From contig CAMLOZ010000185.1 of the NCBI GenBank assembly GCA_946481625.1, forward strand, positions 1 through 6,975: 6,975 nucleotides of DNA, in the 5' to 3' direction. Positions 1-6,081 of the stretch are shown here, in pieces. The position numbers and the translations under genes are program-made. Within the stretch, counting starts at the first letter, position 1. Each line of letters starts with the position of its first letter. The notes under the pieces were generated by a model, which was not told where the DNA came from, searched no databases, and saw only the letters and a list, made by a program, of their open reading frames with translations. The stretch is from an uncultured Haloferula sp. (lineage in GTDB: Bacteria; Verrucomicrobiota; Verrucomicrobiae; Verrucomicrobiales; Akkermansiaceae).

Positions 1-789
1 GTAGTCCGAGAACCAGTCGGTCTTCGGGCTATGCAGCTTGACGCGCTTCACGCTTTCCGCACCGCCGCGCTGCAGGGCGACTGCTTCCTCGCCTTCCGCG
101 ACAGCAGATAAGGCCCGGATGTGCTCGTGGGTGGCGAAGGTGGAGAGCATCTCCTTGCGGTCGCCGCTGAGCAGGTTCACCACCCCGCCCGGCAGATCGC
201 TGGTGGCAAGCATTTCTCCTAACAGGATGGAGGGGTAAGGGGCCTTGCGCGAGGCCAAAGCGATCAGCGGGTTGCCCGCGGTGATGACCGGGAGAACCAA
301 GGTCATCAGAGCGAGTAAAGGAGCTTCCTCGGGAGCGAGCACGCCCACGATTCCGACCGGCTCCGTGACCGTGAAGTTGAAGTGTGGCGAGGCCACAGGG
401 TTCACGCTCCCGAGCACCTGCTCATACTTGTCCGCCCAACCGGCGAAGTGGACGATCCGGGCCACGGTGGCGGCCACTTCCCTCGCGGCCTCGACTCCCG
501 ACGTTCCACCGAGGGTCAAGGCTTCCGCCATCTCGGCGGAGCGGGCTTCGAGCATTTCGGCGAGGCGATAGAGGATCTGCGCGCGGTTGTAGGGAGTCCG
601 CTTCGCCCAGCCCGCGCCCGCCTTGGCCGCCGCCTCGACCGCATTGCGCAGGTCTTTCTTCGTGCAGCGCGGCACGTTCGCGAAGAAGGCGCCACGGGCG
701 TCCTTCAACTCAAAGACCCGCCCGGATTCCGAACGGATGAAGGCACCCCCGACGTAGCACTTCGGGGTCTTGGTGATCTTGAGGTTCAT
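1..789 (-). CDS. Non-catalytic aldehyde dehydrogenase-like protein (ALDH16 C-terminal-domain type), 3' end outside window
   Basis: 263 codons are open from an ATG at 789 to the left edge; the stop lies outside. The fold is clearly ALDH: YVGGAF at 12-17, the WA-containing N-terminal helices (about 45-125), EPVGIVGVLAP at 143-153 and LPGGVVNLLSG at 199-209. The catalytic positions are not kept. Where the active neighbour has PWNFP this protein has PEEAP (153-157, Asn to Glu). The Lys of KPAE becomes Leu177, FTGS is lost, and the Glu of LELGGK becomes His253. This pattern, including the P-(D/E)-E-x-PLL motif and the SGDR segment, matches what I recall of the non-catalytic C-terminal domain of ALDH16 proteins such as human ALDH16A1. 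That domain is about 290 residues, so the gene probably ends just beyond the window. I infer that it assembles with the catalytic ALDH encoded immediately upstream. No Shine-Dalgarno sequence is visible; a large inverted repeat ends 12 nt before the ATG. Confidence 0.85.
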   Translation of the reverse strand, partial: MNLKITKTPKCYVGGAFIRSESGRVFELKDARGAFFANVPRCTKKDLRNAVEAAAKAGAGWAKRTPYNRAQILYRLAEMLEARSAEMAEALTLGGTSGVEAAREVAATVARIVHFAGWADKYEQVLGSVNPVASPHFNFTVTEPVGIVGVLAPEEAPLLALMTLVLPVITAGNPLIALASRKAPYPSILLGEMLATSDLPGGVVNLLSGDRKEMLSTFATHEHIRALSAVAEGEEAVALQRGGAESVKRVKLHSPKTDWFSDY

Positions 790-801
790 GGGGAAAATGA
801 T

Positions 802-884
802 GGCACCACGAATCGGACGAACCCGACGAATGGTTGGCTCTTCAAGGCATCAGGATTCGTTCGATTCGTGTGATTCGTGGTGCC
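802..884. repeat. Long imperfect inverted repeat built of 9-nt-spaced ATTCGT units
   Basis: Arms 802-831 and 855-884 are complementary at 25 of 30 positions, with a 23-nt loop. The outer 13 bp (802-814 with 872-884, GGCACCACGAATC / GATTCGTGGTGCC) are perfect. Each arm holds three hexamers at a strict 9-nt period: ACGAAT/ACGAAC at 808, 817 and 826, and ATTCGT at 855, 864 and 873. The element occupies almost the whole gap between the two aldehyde dehydrogenase genes and begins a few bases past the upstream stop codon (888-890). No T-run follows either arm, so it does not look like a classical intrinsic terminator. A REP- or MITE-like dispersed palindrome, an mRNA-stabilising hairpin or a protein-binding iteron are all possible. 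Confidence 0.85.
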
Positions 885-887
885 TGT

Positions 888-2375
888 TCATTGGAGGGTG
901 GAATACTCGAGCAACCCCTGGCGTCCGCCTTCCCGCCCGAAGCCGGATTCCTTGTAGCCGCCGAAGGGCGAACTCGGATCGAACTTGTTATAGGTATTCG
1001 CCCACACCACGCCGGCCTTCAGTTCGTTCGCCATCTTCAGGATGCGGCTGCCCTTGTCGGTCCACACCCCCGCGCTGAGGCCGAAGGGCGTGTTGTTCGC
1101 CTTCTCGACCGCTTCCTCCGGTGTGCGGAAAGTGAGAACCGAGAGCACCGGCCCGAAGATTTCCTCGCGCGCGATGCGGTGGCTCTGCGAGACATTCGTG
1201 AAAAGCGAGGGCGCGAAGTAGAATCCCTTCGCGGGCAGCTTGCAGGCGGGCTGGTGCAGCTCCGCGCCTTCCTTCACGCCGCCGGCCACCATCTCCTTGA
1301 TCTTCGCCAGTTGTTCGGCGGAGTTGATCGCGCCGACATCGGTGTTCTTGTCGAGCGGATCGCCCACGCGCAGCACTTGCAGGCGGCGCTTGAGCTTCTC
1401 CGTGACGAGGTCCGCCACGCTCTCCTGCACCAGCAGGCGCGAGCCCGCGCAGCAGACGTGGCCTTGGTTGAAGAAGATGCCGTTCACGATGCCCTCGACG
1501 GCCTGGTCGAGCGGGGCGTCGTCGAAGACGATGTTCGCAGCTTTCCCGCCGAGTTCGAGCGTGAGCCGCTTGCCGGTGCCCGCCAGCGCGCGCTGGATGA
1601 TCTTCCCGACTTCGGTCGAGCCGGTGAAGGCGATCTTCGCGGCCTGCGGATGATTCACCACCGCGGCACCCGTTTCACCGGCACCGGTCACGATGTTCAC
1701 CACGCCCGGCGGCAGGCCGGCCTCGAACAGGATGCTCGCGAACTTGAGCGCCGTGATCGAAGTGGTCTCGGCCGGCTTGATCACCACCGTGTTGCCCGTC
1801 GCCAAAGCGGGCGCGATCTTCCATGCCAGCATCAGCAGCGGGAAATTCCACGGGATCACCTGGCCCACCACGCCTAGCGGCGCGAGCGTGCGGCCCGGTG
1901 CCACGTAAGCGAGCTTGTCCGCCCAGCCCGCATGATAGAAGAAATGCGCCGCGGCCATCGGCAGGTCGAAGTCGCGGGCTTCCTTGATCGGCTTGCCGCC
2001 GTCGAGGGTCTCGGCCACCGCGAACTCGCGCGCGCGATCCTGCAACAGCCGCGCGATGCGGAAGAGATACTTCCCGCGTTCCTTGCCCGGTAGTTTGCTC
2101 CACGCGGGGAAAGCCTTCGCCGCCGCCGAGTAGGCCGCATCCACGTCCGCCGTGCCGGCCATCGCGATCTCGCTCAGTTTCTCGGCATTCCGCGGCGCGA
2201 TCGAATCGAAATACTTCCGCGACTTCGGCGCGATGTATTTGCCACCGATGAAGAGGCCGTAGCGGCTCTCGATGAATGGCTCCGCCGACTCCGGTGCGGG
2301 ATCGTATTCCCAGAGGTCGCCGAAGAGGAGTTCGCGCGGGCGGATGTTGCGGGAGGGTGTCTTCTTGGCCGGCAT
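888..2375 (-). CDS. NAD(P)+-dependent aldehyde dehydrogenase, catalytic (ALDH16 N-terminal-domain type)
   Basis: 495 residues from ATG at 2375 to TGA at 888-890. It oxidises an aldehyde to the acid with NAD(P)+ and is presumably cytosolic. All ALDH signatures are present: PWNFP (175-179, oxyanion Asn177), cofactor-binding KPAE (Lys200), the Rossmann segment FTGSTEVG (250-257), LELGGK (general base Glu274), NQGHVCCAG (nucleophile Cys308 by alignment to Cys302 of ALDH2), EEIFGPV (Glu405, Phe407) and PFGGYKESGFGRE (470-482). The N-terminus has about 35 extra residues before LFIGGK, including LFGDLWEYDPAPES (17-30). This resembles the start of ALDH16 proteins (LFATLEYGPVPES in human ALDH16A1, from memory). 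Together with the non-catalytic ALDH gene directly downstream, it looks like a split ALDH16. The deoC gene upstream points to acetaldehyde as a substrate (inference). No Shine-Dalgarno sequence is visible before the ATG. Confidence 0.95.
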   Translation of the reverse strand: MPAKKTPSRNIRPRELLFGDLWEYDPAPESAEPFIESRYGLFIGGKYIAPKSRKYFDSIAPRNAEKLSEIAMAGTADVDAAYSAAAKAFPAWSKLPGKERGKYLFRIARLLQDRAREFAVAETLDGGKPIKEARDFDLPMAAAHFFYHAGWADKLAYVAPGRTLAPLGVVGQVIPWNFPLLMLAWKIAPALATGNTVVIKPAETTSITALKFASILFEAGLPPGVVNIVTGAGETGAAVVNHPQAAKIAFTGSTEVGKIIQRALAGTGKRLTLELGGKAANIVFDDAPLDQAVEGIVNGIFFNQGHVCCAGSRLLVQESVADLVTEKLKRRLQVLRVGDPLDKNTDVGAINSAEQLAKIKEMVAGGVKEGAELHQPACKLPAKGFYFAPSLFTNVSQSHRIAREEIFGPVLSVLTFRTPEEAVEKANNTPFGLSAGVWTDKGSRILKMANELKAGVVWANTYNKFDPSSPFGGYKESGFGREGGRQGLLEYSTLQ

Positions 2376-2392
2376 AGTAGAGAGGGTTCAGT

Positions 2393-2491
2393 GGCCAGGG
2401 GCCGGGGATCAGGGAATGAGAGTGAGAAGAGTTGGACGTGATTGGTGTTCGGTAGCTTGTTTGTATGGCCCCTGACCCCCGGCCCCTGGCC
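2393..2491. repeat. 22-bp near-perfect G/C-rich inverted repeat in the deoC-aldehyde dehydrogenase gap
   Basis: The left arm 2393-2414 starts GGCCAGGGGCCGGGG and is complementary to the right arm 2470-2491, which ends CCCCGGCCCCTGGCC. There is one mismatch (2408 with 2476), and the loop is about 55 nt. The element fills most of the 125-bp spacer: one arm lies 9 nt past the deoC stop codon (2501-2503) and the other 17 nt before the aldehyde dehydrogenase start (2375). There is no T-run beside the outer ends, so an intrinsic terminator is unlikely. Its sequence is unrelated to the inverted repeat at 802-884. Confidence 0.85.
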
Positions 2492-2500
2492 TCTTTTGCA

Positions 2501-3424
2501 TCAGTAGCCGGTGCTGTCGTCGCTGAAGGTCCACGGTGCCTGATAGGCCCCCGTCCGTTGCGTCTCCAATTGCCTCAACAAATCATTCAGCAGCGAGGAA
2601 GCCCCGAAGCGATAGCGCGCGTTGTTCAGCCACGCATCGCCGAGCGTCTCCTTCACCGCGATCAGGAACTGCAATGCCTGCTTCGCCGTGCGGATGCCGC
2701 CGGCCGGCTTCATCGCGATCTCCTTGCCGGTCGCGAGATAGTAGTCGCGGATCGCCTCGATCATCACCTGGTTGTTGCCCAGCGTGGCGTTCGAGGAGGT
2801 CTTGCCGGTGCTGGTCTTGATGAAATCTCCCGGGCGGATCACCCGCATCGCGAGGAAGGAGGCCGCGCGGATGTGATCGTAGGTTTCGAGTTCGCTGGTC
2901 TCCAGGATCACTTTCAACGTGGCCTCGCCGCAAGCTTCCACGACTTGGGAAATCTCGTCCTGCACCCGTGAAAGCTCGCCTTCGAGGAAAGCGCCGCGGT
3001 TGATCACCATGTCGATCTCGTCCGCGCCGTCGGCCACCGCCTGGCGGACTTCGGCAAGGCGGGTCTTGAGAGGTGCTTGGCCGGAGGGGAAGGCCGTCGC
3101 CACCGAGGCGATCTTCACGTCCGTTCCCTTCACGTGCTTCGCCGCGTGCTTCACCATCGAGGGATAGACACACACCGCGGCGACACGCGGGATATCGCCT
3201 TCGTGGGGCGAGAGCGCCTTCCGGCAGAGCGAGGCCACCTTGCCCGGCGTGTCCTTCCCTTCGAGCGTCGTGAGGTCCACCATCGTCACCGCCAGCTTCA
3301 GTCCGAAGACCTTCGAGGACTTCTTGATGCTGCGGGTCGTGTATTTCGCCACCCGTTCCTCGATGCCTACCGCATCGACGGTGCCGATCTCATCCAACAA
3401 ACGACGCAAGGCCGGGCGGGTCAT
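2501..3424 (-). CDS. deoC: Deoxyribose-phosphate aldolase (DERA), long eukaryote-like form
   Basis: 307 residues from ATG at 3424 to TGA at 2501-2503. The class I aldolase cleaves 2-deoxy-D-ribose 5-phosphate to D-glyceraldehyde 3-phosphate and acetaldehyde in deoxynucleoside catabolism. Visible residues: Asp138 in DEIDMVIN, the Schiff-base Lys203 in FIKTSTGK (201-208), Lys239 in MKPAGGIR (238-245), and a C-terminal Tyr307 that can correspond to the catalytically important final Tyr259 of E. coli DeoC. At 307 residues it is longer than the E. coli enzyme (259) and close to human DERA (318). It shares the latter's segments VDLTTLEG, AAVCVYPS, KTRLAEVR and FGASSLL. The next two genes encode an aldehyde dehydrogenase pair, which fits removal of the acetaldehyde product. 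No Shine-Dalgarno sequence is visible upstream; a 66-nt spacer separates it from murI. Confidence 0.95.
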   Translation of the reverse strand: MTRPALRRLLDEIGTVDAVGIEERVAKYTTRSIKKSSKVFGLKLAVTMVDLTTLEGKDTPGKVASLCRKALSPHEGDIPRVAAVCVYPSMVKHAAKHVKGTDVKIASVATAFPSGQAPLKTRLAEVRQAVADGADEIDMVINRGAFLEGELSRVQDEISQVVEACGEATLKVILETSELETYDHIRAASFLAMRVIRPGDFIKTSTGKTSSNATLGNNQVMIEAIRDYYLATGKEIAMKPAGGIRTAKQALQFLIAVKETLGDAWLNNARYRFGASSLLNDLLRQLETQRTGAYQAPWTFSDDSTGY

Positions 3425-3490
3425 CGCCGCGCATGCTGAGGTGTTCGGGCGCTCACGGCAAGGACGGAGCGGCCTTGTGCGCGAATCCGC

Positions 3491-4285
3491 TCAAAGCGCC
3501 ACCCGCATGATTCGCCCCGGAGACTTGGCGAGGAAGCGCCGCGCCAGATCCTCGAACTGGTCGGAAAGGTCCGTCAGGTGGATCTCCAACTTCCCGGACC
3601 GCTCCTCGGCTAACAGATCCAGCTTGGTCAGCTCGTTGCGGACATGCTCGGCGCAGGTTGTGGCGGAGTCCACCAGACGCACGCCCTGCGGCAGGAATTT
3701 CTCCAGCACCGGCACGAGCAGCGGGTAGTGGGTGCAGGCTAGCAGCAGGGTGTCGATCCCGCGCTCAAGCATCGGGTCCAGATACGTGTGCAGCGCCGCA
3801 TGGGTCGAGGGATGGTCGAGCCAGTCTTCCTCCACCAGGGGCACGAGCAGCGGGGCAGGGGTCGCATGCAGGATCAGCCCGGTCCGCCTCAGGGCGAGGG
3901 CATGCTGATAGGCATGCGAGCGCACCGTCCCGCGGGTCGCGATGATGCCGACCCGCTGTGCCCCGGGGTCCGCCAGCACGGCTTCCACTCCGGGTTCGAT
4001 CACGCCGATGATCGGCACCTGGTAGCGCTCCTGCAGGGAGGGCAACGCGTGCGCCGTGGCCGTGTTGCAAGCCACCACCACCGTCTTCACCCCCCGGTCG
4101 AGCAGGAAGCGCACATCCTCGTGGGAGAATTGCCGGATCGTCTCCGGGCTTTTCGACCCGTAGGGCACGCGGGCGGTATCGCCCAGATAGACAATGTCCT
4201 CCGCAGGAAGGAGTTGCTGGACCGCTCGGACGACCGTGAGGCCGCCGACACCGGAATCGAAGATGCCCAGAGGGGCGTTGCGCAT
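3491..4285 (-). CDS. murI: Glutamate racemase
   Basis: 264 residues, ATG at 4285, TGA at 3491-3493. The cofactor-independent enzyme interconverts L- and D-glutamate, supplying D-Glu to MurD for peptidoglycan synthesis in the cytosol. Motifs: GIFDSGVGGLTV (7-18; Asp10, Ser11), YLGDTARVPYGSKS (33-46), ACNTATAHAL (72-81, catalytic Cys73), GVIEPG (94-99) and ACTHYPLL (183-190, catalytic Cys184, His186). Both cysteines, both TxH/CNT contexts and the overall length are as expected, so it should be active. The frame stays open upstream to a TTG at 4327, but ATG 4285 puts the N-terminus MRNAPLGIFDSG in the usual family position. It is the first gene of the minus-strand run; a functional link with deoC is not obvious. 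The flavoenzyme gene diverges from its 5' side. Confidence 0.95.
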   Translation of the reverse strand: MRNAPLGIFDSGVGGLTVVRAVQQLLPAEDIVYLGDTARVPYGSKSPETIRQFSHEDVRFLLDRGVKTVVVACNTATAHALPSLQERYQVPIIGVIEPGVEAVLADPGAQRVGIIATRGTVRSHAYQHALALRRTGLILHATPAPLLVPLVEEDWLDHPSTHAALHTYLDPMLERGIDTLLLACTHYPLLVPVLEKFLPQGVRLVDSATTCAEHVRNELTKLDLLAEERSGKLEIHLTDLSDQFEDLARRFLAKSPGRIMRVAL

Positions 4286-4305
4286 GGGCGTGAGGAAAGA
4301 ACGGA

Positions 4306-4354
4306 TTGCACTCCCCGGAAAGTGCAAAGCGCGGGATGGCTTTGCCTTTGCATT
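4306..4354. promoter_or_regulatory. Cluster of TTGCA/TGCAA dyads in the divergent murI/flavoenzyme spacer
   Basis: The 98-bp spacer between the two divergent starts (4286-4383) contains TTGCACT (4306-4312), its complement AGTGCAA (4321-4327), GCAAAGC (4324-4330) facing GCTTTGC (4339-4345), and CTTTGCATT (4346-4354), which nearly complements AGTGCAAAG (4321-4329). The central arm could therefore pair either way. It may be an operator or an RNA-level switch, or it may be chance. I see no convincing -35/-10 pair for either direction. Confidence 0.3.
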
Positions 4355-4383
4355 GGGGCTCGCCTGCCATTACGGAAAGGTGC

Positions 4384-5688
4384 GTGAGCGGAGAGATCGA
4401 TGTCGTGATCGTGGGCGGCGGCCCGGCGGGCTGCACTTTGGCCGCGCTGCTTGCCCAGCGGGGAATCCGGACGGTGGTTTTCGACGATGACAAACGCCCC
4501 GGACTCCTCGTCGGCGAGTCGCTGCTCCCCCGCGTGGTCAGCCTGATGCGCCGGCTTGGCATCGAGGACCGGGTGAAGGGCTTCTCCCAGCACAAGCCCG
4601 GCGTCGGCTTCATCGCCCGCGATGGTAGCCGGCTCGACTTCTTCTTCCCGCAGAAGGCGATCAAAGGGATGCCCAACTACGCCTACAACATCCCGCGGCC
4701 CGAATACGACAATCTCCTGCGCACCCGCGCGCAGGAACTTGGCGTGACCTTCGTGAAAGGCCGGGCGGAGCTTGAGAAGGGCAGCGACGGCCGGGAGATC
4801 CAGCTCACCGCCGCCTGCCTCGCTTCGGTGCCGGCGTTGAAGGGACGCCACCCGAAGCTGCTCGTCGATTCCACCGGCCGCGCCCGCGCCTTCGCGAAGG
4901 TGATCGGTGTGGGCGCGAACCGCGGCAAGCGCAACGACGTCGCCTACTTCGCCCATTACGAGGGCCTCGATGTCGAAGCGCTGAGGGAAGGCCAAGTGGT
5001 GATCACCACTCTTAGCCGCGGCTGGAGCTGGCGCATCCCGTTGCCCGGACGTGTCTCGGTCGGCGTGGTGGTGGACAAGTCCGCCGCCAAGCAGCACGGC
5101 GAGACCCCGGAGGAGCGCCTCGAATCGATCATCGATTCCGAGCCTTTCCTGGCTCCTGCCGGAAGGGGCCGCCGCCGCGTGACGCCGGTGATGACATACA
5201 CGAACTATCAGCTCATCTCCGAGCGCGGACACGGTCCCGGCTGGGTCGCCGCCGGAGATGCCTTCGGCTTCGTCGATCCGATGCTCTCGCCCGGTCTGTT
5301 CATGGCCATGCACTCGGCCGACTTGATCGACCGGCATGTATTCTCCGGGGGCGATACGGAGATGCTCGACCAACCTGCCCGCTTGGCGAAGGCCTTCGAC
5401 CGTGTCTTCGAGGAGTTGCTCGATTGGCACGAAGCCTGGTCCGAACTCATCGAATACTTCTACGACGGCCGCATGTATGCCCTCCACGCCGCGGGCGAGC
5501 AGCTCTCGCAGAAATACGGCGAATCGGCGATTCCCCGCCTCATGGAACGGCATCTGACCAAGCAGATCACCCGTCTTCTTTCCGGAGTCTCGACCCGCAG
5601 CCGCTACGGTCGCCGTTTGCTACGCTTCTCGCTGAAGCATCTTGTTTGGGACGTCGATCCCGCCGAGAACTTCGCGATCCGGGCCTAG
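4384..5688 (+). CDS. FAD-dependent oxidoreductase of the flavin-dependent halogenase-like family
   Basis: 434 residues from GTG at 4384 to TAG at 5686-5688. The FAD-binding dinucleotide fold starts at once (DVVIVGGGPAG, 6-16). GESLLP (44-49) and KPG (71-73, possibly the position of the halogenase catalytic lysine) follow. The three halogenase-superfamily signatures are all present: GxGxxG, WxWxIP as GWSWRIP (213-219), and FxxPxxSxG as Phe296/Pro299/Ser302/Gly304 inside GDAFGFVDPMLSPG. The residue before Ser302 is Leu, not the Glu of tryptophan halogenases. The last 120 residues look helical. The substrate is unknown; related proteins also include non-halogenating monooxygenases and reductases. 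GTG is chosen because it places the GxGxxG fold near the N-terminus and follows a purine-rich GGAAAGG (4374-4380, only 3 nt away). ATG 4336 and TTG 4306 are in-frame alternatives. No biosynthetic partner genes are nearby. Confidence 0.85.
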   Translation: MSGEIDVVIVGGGPAGCTLAALLAQRGIRTVVFDDDKRPGLLVGESLLPRVVSLMRRLGIEDRVKGFSQHKPGVGFIARDGSRLDFFFPQKAIKGMPNYAYNIPRPEYDNLLRTRAQELGVTFVKGRAELEKGSDGREIQLTAACLASVPALKGRHPKLLVDSTGRARAFAKVIGVGANRGKRNDVAYFAHYEGLDVEALREGQVVITTLSRGWSWRIPLPGRVSVGVVVDKSAAKQHGETPEERLESIIDSEPFLAPAGRGRRRVTPVMTYTNYQLISERGHGPGWVAAGDAFGFVDPMLSPGLFMAMHSADLIDRHVFSGGDTEMLDQPARLAKAFDRVFEELLDWHEAWSELIEYFYDGRMYALHAAGEQLSQKYGESAIPRLMERHLTKQITRLLSGVSTRSRYGRRLLRFSLKHLVWDVDPAENFAIRA

Positions 5689-6080
5689 TTGGCAGCGACC
5701 CACTCCTTTTCGGACGGCTCGAATTTGCCCGGATCGTATCCCGCCGCCTCGTGGACCGCCCGCGTGACGGCCTTCCGGTTGATCGAATAGCTGCGCACCA
5801 TCCGCGTGGGGAACAAGGAGAGGGCGAGGCGGTGGGTTACCGTGACGTCGGCCTTCACGACATACCCGCCATCCTTGCCGCGGCGGATTTCGGTCACGAT
5901 CAAGCGGGTACCGTCGGTGGTGTAGCAATTTTGCCCCACGGCGGCGAAACTCGGCTTCCCCGGCACTTCCAAGGTGACCTGCTGCCAGCCTTCCGTGCGC
6001 AGCCCGAGCTTGGTGGACCCGAAGTAACTCCCTGTGAATAATCCGATTAGCCCCACGGCTGCGAGAAACGGTTTGATCAT
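5685..6080 (-). CDS. Small membrane-anchored or exported protein of unknown function
   Basis: 131 residues, ATG at 6080, TAG at 5685-5687. I do not recognise the family. Residues 4-22 form one hydrophobic segment after MIK, fitting a signal anchor or signal peptide; no clear AxA cleavage site is visible. The remainder (about 24-131) is soluble and mixed in charge, with a single Cys52 and alternating hydrophobic stretches (TRLIVTEI, GGYVVKADVTVTHRLALSL) suggesting a small beta-rich domain, then a charged C-terminal tail. A periplasmic or extracytoplasmic domain is inferred. Its stop codon overlaps the stop of the convergent flavoenzyme (CTAG, 5685-5688). The start lies one base after a strong hairpin. 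The codon composition is GC-rich like its neighbours, which supports a real gene. The upstream cytochrome gene is co-directional, 99 bp away. Confidence 0.7.
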   Translation of the reverse strand: MIKPFLAAVGLIGLFTGSYFGSTKLGLRTEGWQQVTLEVPGKPSFAAVGQNCYTTDGTRLIVTEIRRGKDGGYVVKADVTVTHRLALSLFPTRMVRSYSINRKAVTRAVHEAAGYDPGKFEPSEKEWVAAN

Positions 6081-6081
6081 G

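Noticed and set aside
1..789. The second ALDH as a decaying pseudogene.
   Set aside because: The frame has no stops or shifts over 263 codons, and the substituted positions match the pattern recalled for the ALDH16 C-terminal domain.
834..1877. A 347-codon open frame on the plus strand across the aldehyde dehydrogenase gene.
   Set aside because: It is antisense to a motif-complete ALDH. Its composition (Arg, His, Leu and Ala rich) is typical of a GC-rich shadow frame, with no recognisable motif.
802..2491. The inverted repeats at 802-884 and 2393-2491 as intrinsic terminators.
   Set aside because: Neither has a run of T (or A on the other strand) after the stem, and the loops (23 and about 55 nt) are long for terminators.
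1..3424. deoC plus aldehyde dehydrogenases as part of a bacterial microcompartment locus.
   Set aside because: No shell protein genes are visible, and the dehydrogenase is of the hydrolytic ALDH type with PWNFP and LELGGK, not the CoA-acylating PduP type.
4286..4327. A longer murI start at a TTG at 4327.
   Set aside because: ATG at 4285 places the DSGVGG motif and both catalytic cysteines at the usual family positions; the extra 14 residues have no family match.
4087..5553. A 488-codon open frame on the minus strand covering most of the flavoenzyme and part of murI.
   Set aside because: Both overlapped genes have clear family motifs. The antisense frame has none, and its length is explained by high GC.
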